Positions 35,801-47,682 of a stretch of DNA of 64,000 bases are shown piece by piece. Below the pieces are notes generated by a model. It made no database searches, was not told the DNA's origin, and was given only the letters and a program-made list of their open reading frames with translations. The position numbers were made by a program, and so were the translations under genes. The stretch is from Cladorhizidae sp. MBARI D1340-BT2 (taxonomy: Eukaryota; Porifera; Demospongiae; Poecilosclerida; Cladorhizidae): contig JAQNBH010000015.1 of the NCBI GenBank assembly GCA_028752905.1, positions 34,826,163 through 34,890,162 on the forward strand. The letters run 5' to 3'. Within the stretch, counting starts at the first letter, position 1; each line of letters begins with the position of its first letter.

Positions 35801-38800
35801 AAACAACTTATACTGGAGTGTGGTGTAAACAACTTGTACTGGAGTGAGTGTAAACAACTTGTACTGGAGTGAGTGTAAACAACTTGTACTGGAGTGAGTG
35901 TAAACAACTTGTACTGGAGTGAGTGTAAACAACTTGTACTGGAGTGAGTGTAAACAACTTGTACTGGAGTGAGTGTAAACAACTTGTACTGGAGTGAGTG
36001 TAAACAACTTGTACTGGAGTGAGTGTAAACAACTTGTACTGGAGTGAGTGTAAACAACTTGTACTGGAGTGAGTGTAAACAACTTGTACTGGAGTGAGTG
36101 TAAACAACTTGTACTGGAGTGAGTGTAAACAACTTGTACTGGAGTGTGGTGTAAACAGCTTGTACTGGAGTGTGGTGTAAACTACTTGTACTGGAGTGAG
36201 GTGTAAACTACTTGTACTGGAGTGTAGTGTAAACAACTTGTACTGGAGTGAGTGTAAACAACTTGTACTGGAGTGTGCTGTAAACAACTTGTACTGGAGT
36301 GAGTGTAAACAACTTGTACTGGAGTGTGTGTAAACAACTTGTACTGGAGTGTGGTGTAAACAACTTGTACTGGAGTGAGTGTAAACAACTTGTACTGGAG
36401 TGAGTGTAAACAACTTGTACTGGAGTGAGTGTAAACAACTTGTACTGGAGTGTGTGTAAACAACTTGTACTGGAGTGAGTGTAAACAACTTGTACTGGAG
36501 TGAGTGTAAACAACTTGTACTGGAGTGTGTGTAAACAACTTGTACTGGAGTGAGTGTAAACAACTTGTACTGGAGTGAGTGTAAACAACTTGTACTGGAG
36601 TGAGTGTAAACAACTTGTACTGGAGTGAGTGTAAACAACTTGTACTGGAGTGAGTGTAAACAACTTGTACTGGAGTGAGTGTAAACAACTTGTACTGGAG
36701 TGAGTGTAAACAACTTGTACTGGAGTGAGTGTAAACAACTTGTACTGGAGTGAGTGTAAACAACTTGTACTGGAGTGAGTGTAAACAACTTGTACTGGAG
36801 TGAGTGTAAACAACTTGTACTGGAGTGAGTGTAAACAACTTGTACTGGAGTGAGTGTAAACAACTTGTACTGGAGTGAGTGTAAACAACTTGTACTGGAG
36901 TGAGTGTAAACAACTTGTACTGGAGTGAGGTGTAAACAACTTGTACTGGAGTGAGTGTAAACAACTTGTACTGGAGTGAGTGTAAACAACTTGTACTGGA
37001 GTGAGTGTAAACAACTTGTACTGGAGTGAGTGTAAACAACTTGTACTGGAGTGTGTGTAAACAACTTGTACTGGAGTGAGTGTAAACAACTTGTACTGGA
37101 GTGAGTGTAAACAACTTGTACTGGAGTGAGTGTAAACAACTTGTACTGGAGTGAGTGTAAACAACTTGTACTGGAGTGAGTGTAAACAACTTGTACTGGA
37201 GTGAGTGTAAACAACTTGTACTGGAGTGAGTGTAAACAACTTGTACTGGAGTGAGTGTAAACAACTTGTACTGGAGTGAGTGTAAACAACATGTACTGGA
37301 GTGAGTGTAAACAACTTGTACTGGAGTGAGTGTAAACAACTTGTACTGGAGTGAGTGTAAACAACTTGTACTGGAGTGAGGTGTAAACAACATGTACTGG
37401 AGTGAGTGTAAACAACTTGTACTGGAGTGAGTGTAAACAACTTGTACTGGAGTGAGTGTAAACAACTTGTACTGGAGTGAGTGTAAACAACTTGTACTGG
37501 AGTGAGTGTAAACAACTTGTACTGGAGTGAGTGTAAACAACTTGTACTGGAGTGAGTGTAAACAACTTGTACTGGAGTGAGTGTAAACAACTTGTACTGG
37601 AGTGAGGTGTAAACAACTTGTACTGGAGTGTTTGTAAACAACTTGTACTGGAGTGAGTGTAAACAACTTGTACTGGAGTGAGTGTAAACAACTTGTACTG
37701 GAGTGAGTGTAAACAACTTGTACTGGAGTGAGTGTAAACAACTTGTACTGGAGTGAGTGTAAACAACTTGTACTGGAGTGAGTGTAAACAACTTGTACTG
37801 GAGTGAGTGTAAACAACTTGTACTGGAGTGAGTGTAAACAACTTGTACTGGAGTGAGTGTAAACAACTTGTACTGGAGTGAGTGTAAACAACTTGTACTG
37901 GAGTGAGTGTAAACAACTTGTACTGGAGTGAGTGTAAACAACTTGTACTGGAGTGAGTGTAAACAACTTGTACTGGAGTGAGTGTAAACAACTTGTACTG
38001 GAGTGAGTGTAAACAACTTGTACTGGAGTGAGTGTAAACAACTTGTACTGGAGTGAGTGTAAACAACTTGTACTGGAGTGAGTGTAAACAACTTGTACTG
38101 GAGTGAGTGTAAACAACTTGTACTGGAGTGAGTGTAAACAACTTGTACTGGAGTGAGGTGTAAACAACTTGTACTGGAGTGTGATGTAAACAACTTGTAC
38201 TGGAGTGAGTGTAAACAACTTGTACTGGAGTGAGTGTAAACAACTTGTACTGGAGTGAGGTGTAAACAACTTGTACTGGAGTGAGTGTAAACAACTTGTA
38301 CTGGAGTGAGTGTAAACAACTTGTACTGGAGTGAGTGTAAACAACTTGTACTGGAGTGAGTGTAAACAACTTGTACTGGAGTGTGGTGTAAACAACTTGT
38401 ACTGGAGTGAGTGTAAACAACTTGTACTGGAGTGAGTGTAAACAACTTGTACTGGAGTGAGTGTAAACAACTTGTACTGGAGTGAGTGTAAACAACTTGT
38501 ACTGGAGTGAGTGTAAACAACTTGTACTGGAGTGAGTGTAAACAACTTGTACTGGAGTGAGTGTAAACAACTTGTACTGGAGTGAGTGTAAACAACTTGT
38601 ACTGGAGTGAGTGTAAACAACTTGTACTGGAGTGAGTGTAAACAACTTGTACTGGAGTGTGATGTAAACAACTTGTACTGGAGTGAGTGTAAACAACTTG
38701 TACTGGAGTGAGTGTAAACAACTTGTACTGGAGTGAGTGTAAACAACTTGTACTGGAGTGAGTGTAAACAACTTGTACTGGAGTGAGGTGTAAATTACTT

Positions 38801-40717
38801 GTACTGGAGTGAGTGTAAACAACTTGTACTGGAGTGTAGTGTAAACAACTTGTACTGGAGTGAGTGTAAACAACTTGTACTGGAGTGAGTGTAAACAACT
38901 TGTACTGGAGTGTGGTGTAAACAACTTGTACTGGAGTGAGTGTAAACAACTTGTACTGGAGTGTGTGTAAACAACTTGTACTGGAGTGAGTGTAAACAAC
39001 TTGTACTGGAGTGAGTGTAAACAACTTGTACTGGAGTGAGTGTAAACAACTTGTACTGGAGTGAGTGTAAACAACTTGTACTGGAGTGAGTGTAAACAAC
39101 TTGTACTGGAGTGAGTGTAAACAACTTGTACTGGAGTGAGTGTAAACAACTTGTACTGGAGTGAGTGTAAACAACTTGTACTGGAGTGAGTGTAAACAAC
39201 TTGTACTGGAGTGAGTGTAAACAACTTGTACTGGAGTGAGTGTAAACAACTTGTACTGGAGTGTGGTGCTAACAACTTGTACTGGAGTGAGTGTAAACAA
39301 CTTGTACTGGAGTGAGTGTAAACAACTTGTACTGGAGTGAGTGTAAACAACTTGTACTGGAGTGAGTGTAAACAACTTGTACTGGAGTGAGTGTAAACAA
39401 CTTGTACTGGAGTGAGTGTAAACAACTTGTACTGGAGTGAGTGTAAACAACTTGTACTGGAGTGAGTGTAAACAACTTGTACTGGAGTGAGGTGTAAACA
39501 ACTTGTACTGGAGTGTGGTGTAAACAACTTGTACTGGAGTGAGTGTAAACAACTTGTACTGGAGTGAGTGTAAACAACTTGTACTGGAGTGAGGTGTAAA
39601 CAACTTGTACTGGAGTGTAGTGTAAACAACTTGTACTGGAGTGAGTGTAAACAACTTGTACTGGAGTGAGTGTAAATTACTTGTACTGGAGTGAGTGTAA
39701 ACAACTTGTACTGGAGTGAGTGTAAACAACTTGTACTGGAGTGAGTGTAAACAACTTGTACTGGAGTGAGTGTAAACAACTTGTACTGGAGTGAGTGTAA
39801 ACAACTTGTACTGGAGTGAGTGTAAACAACTTGTACTGGAGTGAGTGTAAACAACTTGTACTGGAGTGTGTGTAAACAACTTGTACTGGAGTGAGTGTAA
39901 ACAACTTGTACTGGAGTGAGTGTAAACAACTTGTACTGGAGTGAGTGTAAACAACTTGTACTGGAGTGAGTGTAAACAACTTGTACTGGAGTGAGTGTAA
40001 ACAACTTGTGCTGGAGTGTGGTGTAAACAACTTGTACTGGAGTGTGGTGTAAACAACTTGTACTGGAGTAAGGTGTAAACAACTTGTACTGGAGTGAGGT
40101 GTAAACAACTTGTACTGGAGTGAGGTGTAAACAACTTGTACTGGAGTGAGTGTAAACAACTTGTACTGGAGTGTGGTGTAAACAACTTGTACTGGAGTGA
40201 GGTGTAAACAACTTGTACTGGAGTGAGTGTAAACAACTAGTACTGGAGTGAGTGTAAACAACTTGTACTGGAGTGAGGTGTAAACAACTTGTACTGGAGT
40301 GAGTGTAAACAACTTGTACTGGAGTGAGGTGTAAACAACTTGTACTGGAGTGAGGTGTAAACAACTTGTACTGGAGTGAGTGTAAACAACTTGTACTGGA
40401 GTGTGATGTAAACAACTTGTACTGGAGTGAGTGTAAACAACTTGTACTGGAGTGAGTGTAAACAACTTGTACTGGAGTGAGTGTAAACAACTTGTACTGG
40501 AGTGAGTGTAAACAACTTGTACTGGAGTGTGGTGTAAACAACTTGTACTGGAGTGAGTGTAAACAACTTGTACTGGAGTGAGTGTAAACAACTTGTACTG
40601 GAGTGAGTGTAAACAACTTGTACTGGAGTGAGTGTAAACAACTTGTACTGGAGTGAGTGTAAACAACTTGTACTGGAGTGCGGTGTAAACAACTTGTACT
40701 GGAGTGTGGTGTAAAGT
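26868..40717. repeat. 13.85-kb satellite of 25-bp units
   Basis: About 550 copies of a 25-bp unit, GTGTAAACAACTTGTACTGG plus AGTGA, with 26-bp variants (GAGGTG, GTGGTG) and GTGTGT, GGGTGT or TAGTGT variants. Each unit contains GTAAACA. The left edge (GCGGAGTGAGGTGCTAAC) and 32040-32360 and 33600-33720 are enriched in diverged units (GTGCTAAC, AGTTGTAC, GGACGGTGT). No stop occurs in the minus-strand reading of the consensus in any frame, giving artificial ORFs up to 1742 codons. A 1462-bp block is tandemly duplicated at 33820-36743. Confidence 0.97.
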
Positions 40718-41320
40718 ATAACTTGGTTTGCATGTCTGGTATACACAAATCAGAATATTTTGTCCACATAAAAATCAAACAATCGGACACATTAAAGAAT
40801 GACACACATTAATAAAGAATAAAGAATGGCACAAATTAAAGAATGGCACACATTAAAGAATAGCACACATTGAGAGAGACAGAGGCAGAGAAGGTAGATT
40901 AAAATATAAGAGAAATACCAGAATATCTATCGGAATGGGAAGAACAGCATTACCACACAAGGAAAGAAGAGAGCTGAACAGAGAAAGGCAGAGATTAGTG
41001 GGAGCAGCATTAGCAGATGAGGAAAGAAATGTCTGGAGACAGCTGAATAGAAAAAGGCAGAAACTATCAAAAAGAAGTACAAGTGTATGTCCTAGCGATG
41101 CAAACTTCTACCTAGGGCCCATACTGTGCCCCACCATTATGAGACATTGAATTGTTGCACTGTCTGAGAATCCACAAATACTGCAAGAACTATTTGTAGA
41201 AACGATCAGCAAAGCAAACAGTGAAATGTAGGTACATTATTTGATTATAGGTAGTAAATAATTATGTATGGTCAAGAATTATTTGTGGCTTCTAGCTTTA
41301 ATTGCGAAAGTAAAAAATAA
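40718..41320. other. Flank of the satellite with a short Arg/Lys-rich ORF
   Basis: Begins with four ATTAAAGAATGGCACAC-like short repeats (40790-40872). At 40935-41150 (+) a 71-codon frame encodes a basic peptide (HKERRELNRERQRL, RQLNRKRQKL, ANFYLGPI) that could be a fragment of a Helitron-type N-terminal region. The resemblance is weak and I do not assign it. Confidence 0.4.
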
Positions 41321-41510
41321 ATCTCAGTGAACTCTCAGTTGATGAAATGTTGATTCAATGACTTTCTCAATCTCGACTTGAATTCACTCACTCGACCGAA
41401 GCTTTAGCTAGATGCTGTGTACCCTACATCAGGAATACTCCTGATGAAGGGTACAGAATCTAACCGAATTGTTGTGAGCAAGAAAATTCGAGTTCAATTT
41501 TGGAGTAAAA
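41321..41510. mobile_element. Palindromic element, copy 2 (diverged)
   Basis: Has ACTCTCAGTTGATG, CTTTCTCAATCTCGACTTG, a centre of CATCAGGAATACTCCTGATG and GTGAGCAAGAAAATTCGAG. The cores are degraded, with GAAA lost on both strands. Confidence 0.6.
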
Positions 41511-41566
41511 TAACTTCAGAGTCTCCGTGTGTATATTCGTTAGTTAATATTATTATATTATTATAA

Positions 41567-41706
41567 TTCTCAATAAACTCTCAGTTGTATAATAACATTA
41601 AAATCACCTTCTCAATAATCAACTTCAATTTTTATTCACTCGACATTTCGACTAGATGCTCTAGTCAAAACACAGAGTGAATAAAAATTGTTGAGAAGGT
41701 GATTTG
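41567..41706. mobile_element. Palindromic element, copy 3 (centre deleted)
   Basis: Arms AATCACCTTCTCAATAATC and TTGTTGAGAAGGTGATTT. The centre is reduced to GACTAGATGCTCTAGTC, so CTGATGA is missing. The 5' flank has AACTCTCAGTTG, the family end motif. Confidence 0.75.
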
Positions 41707-42889
41707 CTTTTTTATGTTGAACAGTAGATGACCATACAAGCTTCAGAGTATTCAGGATTTTTATTCTACTAATTTATTGCATCATTGTTGACTGTGCACA
41801 TATAGGGTCAGCTACAACCTCCTTGGTTACAGTTACACAGAAAATTTCCACCAACCAAATAGCATGTTTTGGCAAAGGATCTATATACTACAGCCTCTTT
41901 TGCACTTGTCCCCAGGAGCAAGAACTCCACAAACAGAACAGCATGACTGAGCACAGGATATTCATTCGTTTTGCTTCACATACAGTCTTTAATTAATCAA
42001 TAAAACAACACATGAGCTAGCTTGATTGCATTATGAACAATTCCCATCACCCACTCTTTTTATCACCGTCGAGAAACATGTGCATTGGAGTCTCCTTGTA
42101 CTCGTGTTTTTATGAATTGTCTGTGATATGTAAATTATGCCAGATATAGAAACAAACAAACATAGAAATATAGTTTCACAAAGATGGTTTTTCTCCTCAC
42201 ACTCTCAACAGCTTTTTGTGTTGCAGGTTTACTACCTTAGTAAAGGATTCAAGGAACACTTGGAGTTTTTTTTTTAGGTAGTATCAGCTGAAACCATCAG
42301 AAGCTAATGTGAGTTTGTGATTATTTGCTGATATGAATGGCTTATTTTTTACAAGCTCTAAATACAAACTTATATTTGTGACAAATGCCATGAAAATCAT
42401 GGCAAACTAGAATGTAACAGTCCATGGGATTTCACAACACACTCTTTTATAATGCACAGGTTTGAGGGTCTAGCAAGCTGAGACCAGATAAAACTATTCC
42501 AAAGAAGTACACAAATGAGTAAGTGCACACAGTGCATGCACACACACGCATGCATACACACACACACAGACAGACACACACACACACAGGGCCATGATTG
42601 TCTCCTCTTGCCACTCATGAGGGCATGCAACATGACTACCTCATCATCGCCCATCATTATATTAGATATAACCATTATAATTATGGTGGGGAGGAATACC
42701 ATACCAGACTTCTCCAAACAATCATCTCCTTTCTGATTTCAATGTCGGCGTCACAAACTAAGCTAGGCTATTGAAGAAGCTTAGCAGTTACATGATTGTA
42801 CCGAAGCGCTCCGCCCCCACCTTCAATAATCGCTACAAAAACCTGGCTCTTCGATACTTCAAGTAGGAAGCTAAGGGATATTGTTAAGT
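41707..42889. other. Intergenic, CA microsatellite
   Basis: Unique sequence with a CA/GA microsatellite at 42537-42588. No gene recognised. Confidence 0.45.
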
Positions 42890-43400
42890 TAGAGAAGATG
42901 GCAAAGAAGGCAGAAGAGTTGGTTGGGAAGCTGCTTGGGTAGGTTGAGTGAATGGACGGGTGGAAGTGTACAGGAATGGCGCAAAACTCTTGGGGATGTC
43001 GTTATTGTAGATTATAAAGAACAGTGGGCATAAAATACTACCCAAGGCATAACAGAAAGTACTGGGAGAAGCATTGAGCTCTTGCCACCAATAGAAATAT
43101 AGTGCTGTGATTCAACAGGTATCCCTGAACCACTTCCAAAGTGGGCCAGTAACTCCCGATCTCCATATTAAACAGCAGCTCACCATGAGGCACAGAATTA
43201 AAAGCATTTCCGTAAACCAAGTAGTTAGTACTATACCTGCATTTGTGGTCAAGAGCATCATTGATTTCTGAGAATGAAAGCAGTAACCGAGTAAGGCATG
43301 ATCGTTTTTTTAAAGAAACCAAATGTGTGTTGAGGTTGATGTGGACAAACCCATCAGCAATTGGCTCTGTCAGGGAGGATGCACAACACTGAGAAAGCAA
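42890..43400 (-). mobile_element. LINE reverse transcriptase fragment (CR1-like), degraded
   Basis: On the minus strand: HLVSLKKRSCLTRLLLSF, YGNAFNSVPHGELLFNM (cf. the FDSVPH motif of non-LTR RTs), EVVQGYLLNHSTIF and, after a frameshift, ALGSILCPLFFIIYNNDIPK (cf. GSxLGPLLFxIYxND). The catalytic DD motif is not reached. A fragment without ends. Confidence 0.7.
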
Positions 43401-44463
43401 GAAGATATCTCATCATGGACAGCTGCCTTAGTTGGGTCTAGCTTAACAATTGCTGGACATCAGATGATTTTATATCTATGTAGCTCAGTTGGGTGGATGG
43501 GGTGGGTAATTTTTAAATTGATGGTAGAACATAATTGCAGTAGTAAGAGTAGAGTTAAAAAACTGATTAGAAATCTTTATATGATCATATCACATATGAA
43601 GTCTAGTGAACGAATTGTAGTCAAGACATTAGTCCAGTAAAGAAGTGTACAGGCTGGTGGTATGTAAACAGCCACTAGCCAAAATAAGTCTTGACGGAAG
43701 ACAACAATAAGCAACCATCACCACACGTCTAGGATGCAGTGTTTATCTTTTTAAAGCATGTGTTGTTTAGCTTTTACAGCATGCATTTTTTAGCTTTTTA
43801 CAACATGCGTTGTTTAGCTGATAGTCAAAATACCAAGTCAAGAAATCATTATACTTCATTAACATAATGAGCTCATTCACTAAAGCACATAGCAAGTTCA
43901 GGTATACATGGCAACCACATAATAATGGAGTTACTTCAATCTAGTTAGCTACCTCATGAGCATGTGAGATTGACATTAAATTTTGGTGATTGTAACTGTG
44001 GATATACCGGTATATCTGCTGCGGTAGATGGGAAAATATGAAATAGCAATAAAAAGTGAGACCTACTGCTACAGGTGCAAGCACATCCAGGTAAGAGTTA
44101 GGTAATTCCATGTGCTACATAAAAGAACTCATCATGTAACTATAGATATACATCTATGTATTATAATATTGGTCTTCATTGTATTAAGGGCACTGTAAAT
44201 GTTTGTTGTCTACATTGGTAAGTCCTTGTTTAATCTTGTTTGCACCAGTTTTTAGATAATCATATTAGCTTGCTTATAATTAAGCAGCCACCTGGAAGAA
44301 GTTGCTCAGTATAAAGAACTAACCAATCGTAGATGTTACTATTTACCATGTGTGTTACACAAGTAGACACATGCCTCTGTATTCATGTACTGCACATACA
44401 TCATAAGGTGGTTACCTGGTTTTGTTGAAGGTCTGTGCTGATAAATATCGTCACAACAATAAT
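43401..44463. other. Intergenic with a three-copy short repeat
   Basis: At 43741-43820 a roughly 30-bp unit (AGCATG(T/C)(G/A)TTGTTTAGCTTTT-like) recurs three times. Otherwise nothing recognised. Confidence 0.45.
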
Positions 44464-44640
44464 CTAATAAACTCTCAGTGAACTCTCAGTTTACATAATA
44501 ACATTAAAATTACCTTCTCAATATTCAACTTCCCAATTTTTATTCACTCGACGTTTTGACTAGATGCTCTAGCCTTCATCAGGAAGTCAAAACGTCGAGT
44601 GAATAAAATTTGAAGTTGATTATTGAAAAGGTGATTTTAA
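44464..44640. mobile_element. Palindromic element, copy 4
   Basis: Left arm AAATTACCTTCTCAATATTC, TTCACTCGACGTTTTGACT and CTAGCCTTCATCAGGAA. Right arm GTCAAAACGTCGAGTGAAT and GATTATTGAAAAGGTGATTT. The right arm lacks the CTGATGA half. ACTCTCAGTGAACTCTCAG precedes it. Confidence 0.8.
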
Positions 44641-44663
44641 TTTTAATAATCTAATAATCTTAG

Positions 44664-44837
44664 AGGAAACCAAGTGATACACCTCTTGACAATGGCTGTG
44701 AAGATGGAGAAATTCACAGCCTAAAGCTGGGAGAGATGGTAGCTGAATCTGTCCCACAAATTGCTGAGTTCAGTTCCAAGCTTAAAAGTCAAGAATGCCA
44801 GGATTTTTCAGATCTCGATGATGATGAAGAAGACTAG
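44664..44837 (+). other. Short acidic ORF or possible terminal exon between two palindromic elements
   Basis: 57 codons open from an acceptor-like AATCTTAG (ends 44663) to TAG at 44835-44837. The peptide includes CEDGEIHSLKLGEMVAESVP and ends QDFSDLDDDEED. No initiator is needed if it is a last exon. I do not recognise the protein; it could be the C-terminus of a host gene or of a mobile-element protein. Confidence 0.3.
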
Positions 44838-44935
44838 TTGACATAATAACATTAAAATCACCTTCTCAATAACAACTCAATTTTTATTCACTCGATATTT
44901 TGACTAGATGCTCTAGTCTTCATCAGGAATGAGAC
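44838..44935. mobile_element. Palindromic element, copy 5 (half)
   Basis: A single arm: TTGACATAATAACATTAAAA, TCACCTTCTCAATAAC, TTCACTCGATATTTTGAC, GTCTTCATCAGGAATGAG. On the minus strand it reads CCTGATGAAGACTAGAGC with AAAA in place of GAAA. Confidence 0.75.
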
Positions 44936-45959
44936 TAGCAAACCTTGTTTCCAACTTGTTTAGTCCCTAGCCCCTATTATCTCTCACTTAATTCAAGTTA
45001 GTTATTGTTGGCTCAAGTTCAATTATATCCCATGTTGGATTAACCGTCACATTGTTCCTCTTCCTACCTATCTAACCCTTATAGGTGTGGTCCTCGGGTG
45101 CTGTGTTGTTCTAATGGCTCCCACAATGAGCACCAATTATGCATGCTTAACTCAGCTACCCTAATTGTCCTGATTAGACAGCTACTTGGGTCAGATTGCC
45201 AGGTGACCACACCTAATATACCAAGAGAGGAGGAGCTGGGACACCATATTTCACCCTCACCCAAACTCCCCAGTTGAGTATATATCCTCACACCCCCCTC
45301 CCTCTCTTGTTTGACTCCTGCCTATCTGATGCACATCAAAATAAAACTGCTCAACAAGATAATCTTAACATGGCTATATATAAAGTGTACCAATTCCAAC
45401 TTGTCAATAATGTCTGCTACTGCACACAGTCTCTCTATCTGTATGTAGAGGATGTACTTTGCCACCGACACAACATTCAATTAGGGAGTGTCAGGGACTC
45501 ACAACCCACAGGCAGGGCTGTCCCTGACAGATAGTAGCATACAGATACCTGAGGATAGCAGAGATCAGGACAAGTAGTGCTCAGGTATGCAAGCCTATTT
45601 AAAGGGAGCATACTGGGAGTCTGACAGAGAGTCCACGAATGTAAGAACTGGGGAGTATTATATAATTATTGACTACGAGTAAGCTCTCAACAATTGAACT
45701 GAGACAGTCACTGGTGCATAAGGTTACAAGATCCCTCATATCAGGTAGCAGCAGGACTCAGACCAGACCAAGTGACTAGTCGGTTCTCTACATTAGACCT
45801 TAATTCAGATAACACTCTTGGGATTCATTCGAGAAGACAGGGCCCAGTGACCATGGCTTCTGGACTGCTTCTGGACTACCATGGCTTCTGGACTAAGGAG
45901 TGGAAAAGATATTGATGAAGAGAGAGGTGACAGTAAGAAATCCGGGACATCCAACGGAG
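44936..45959. other. Intergenic, possible LTR-element 5' region
   Basis: No gene recognised. A perfect 10-bp inverted repeat TGTCAGGGAC / GTCCCTGACA (45489-45530) and a TATA-like stretch TATATATCC (45281) before the gag-like remnant suggest an old LTR or leader, but no second LTR copy is visible. Confidence 0.35.
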
Positions 45960-46550
45960 AAACATGACACGTTACCTCCTATGGATGTCCAGTTCATGAT
46001 GAACATGATGTTGAAGATGCAGGCTGAGGAAAAAGTGGATTGGAAACATCAAGACGAGGAGAGACACAAGTGAGGAGGAGAAGCAATTTCGGGATGAAGT
46101 GTGATGGTTGACCCTTTTCCAAAACAATTGCTCCTTGTCACGAGCTCACAAAGAAGAGATAGAGTTGAAGGAAGCAGTCTCAGCAGAGAAAGCTGAGATG
46201 GCCCGACTACAAGCAGGAGCAGACCAGGAGGCCCAGCTGAAATATCAGGCATTCTTGAGAGAACAAGAGTTTGATCGACTACAAGAAGTACCCCAAGAAG
46301 AGAGGGAAGACATGAGAAGGGCAGAAGAAGAATGTTGCCAAAGAGAGGATGACAGACATGTTGCAGACCAAGCTCAGGGAAGACTCACCCCACAAGCATA
46401 CCAAGCTTGGCAAGCCTGAAGACATTTATGTTTTCCTGCTGCTTTCAACAACACATGACTACCTGTGGGTGTGGGGGTCAGGACTGGAGTTAATGACCCC
46501 TTTTTGTGCTGCTGCCACCAGTCTTAGACATCTCCTACTGTCGTAACTAA
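45960..46550 (+). mobile_element. Gypsy-like gag N-terminal remnant
   Basis: Read on the + strand with several frame breaks: MLKMQAEEKVDWKHQDEERH (about 46010), then a 103-codon coiled-coil, Glu/Arg-rich frame (46108-46419: ELKEAVSAEKAEMARLQAG, FDRLQEVPQEEREDMRR). In a third frame follows TKLGKPEDIYVFLLLSTTHD, which resembles the start of a Gypsy capsid domain (KLTxxDDIExYLxTFE). Degraded; no protease or RT follows in this orientation. Confidence 0.5.
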
Positions 46551-46999
46551 CGCTGGTAGCAGATAAGTTTAGGCTTCTAATTTCAGTGATAATTAGGATT
46601 TCAGGTTGTGAGTCTAAGCAACTAGACGGGCCTGGCAGCTGGGCTTAAATACCCACACTGCCAAAGGTGAAATCCAAGTGGGTGGCCAACATACACAAAC
46701 AAGACACAAATGTATTACTAACAGGTAGGTTCAGGTAAGTCAATATAAATTAATCGTTAGGCAGATGGGTTTTAAAGCATTAGATATTATCTTTCTCTCC
46801 TTATGAGGTCTTCTCCATCGGGGTGCTGGTGAACCTTGCTAGGCATCCTGCGTGGATGGCTCTGCTGGTGCTGTATTTAGAGGGTGGACCTCTACATCCC
46901 CTCTCTCCTAAGACTGTTGCCATTTCTGATGAGCCTGTCTCCTCCCAGTCCCGTCAACCGAGTCCATCTGAATTCAAATGATTTGTTCCTGGTCGGAAT
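46551..46999. other. Intergenic, nothing recognised
   Basis: No gene or repeat identified. Confidence 0.35.
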
Positions 47000-47530
47000 T
47001 TCACTGTGAATGTGTAGAGCTGGGGTGCCAATGCCCACCACACCAAGCGTCCATTGAGCTTACCTGAGTTGCATCTGGCACTGCTCGTATATGATCAATA
47101 TGCGTCTTCCAATTGGGTGAGAAGATTATTACTTTGTCTACGTATGCCGTGCTACATCCCAGGAGGTGGGAGAGTGCACAATAAGAATTTTTAGGCCGAT
47201 GTCGATCCCCTTACGATGGATGAAGCTGACCTGTAAAGCAAAGAAAACTCTGCGTGCAGCTGGCTGCTTGTGAAACGAGCATGGTCTAATCCAGGAAATA
47301 CTGTAACAAACGTATGCATAGCTCTTGTCTGCCATAAATGTCTGGTTACTCCGGAATGGACGTCCATTCTGTACAGAATTTGGTCGATGTCTGTTATTTT
47401 CATCACTGTCTTACTCCCGTCATCTGGACCTCCCACATCCAGGAAGATGTCTGAGACTAGAGCAGTGTGGAAGACTGCCCCAACAGTGATGATGAGAGTG
47501 AAGGGGAAGAGGACATGTAAGACCATCGCT
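47000..47530 (-). mobile_element. LTR-retrotransposon RT remnant
   Basis: The minus-strand reading near 47070-47150 contains AYVDKVIIFSPNWKTHIDHI, which matches the Gypsy RT block Y(L/V)DD(V/I)xIFSxxWxxHxxH with the second catalytic Asp replaced by Lys. Upstream on the same strand, a 111-codon frame (47191-47526) with SDIFLDVGGPDDG is open but not clearly identifiable. Orientation is opposite to the gag remnant at 46.0-46.5 kb, so these are different insertions or a rearranged one. Confidence 0.45.
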
Positions 47531-47682
47531 TAGTCACACCTGGCATAGCTTTCAATGGCCTAGAAATATCACCACAACACTGCAGCTCAGATTAGACAGG
47601 AATCACTGAGGCAAACATTATCGTTAAAAAAATAATAATAACTGAATGACTAGTTCTCGTTGTTCTCAGTCAGTGCGCAGGT

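Noticed and set aside
26848..40805. Minus-strand ORFs of up to 1742 codons (Thr/Ser/Leu/Val-rich, 25-residue period)
   Set aside because: They are translations of the 25-bp satellite. All phases are equally open, overlapping ORFs read the same peptide in different frames, and there is no non-repeat domain.
43323..43640. 105-codon + strand ORF
   Set aside because: It partly overlaps the minus-strand LINE RT fragment in antisense and has no similarity of its own.
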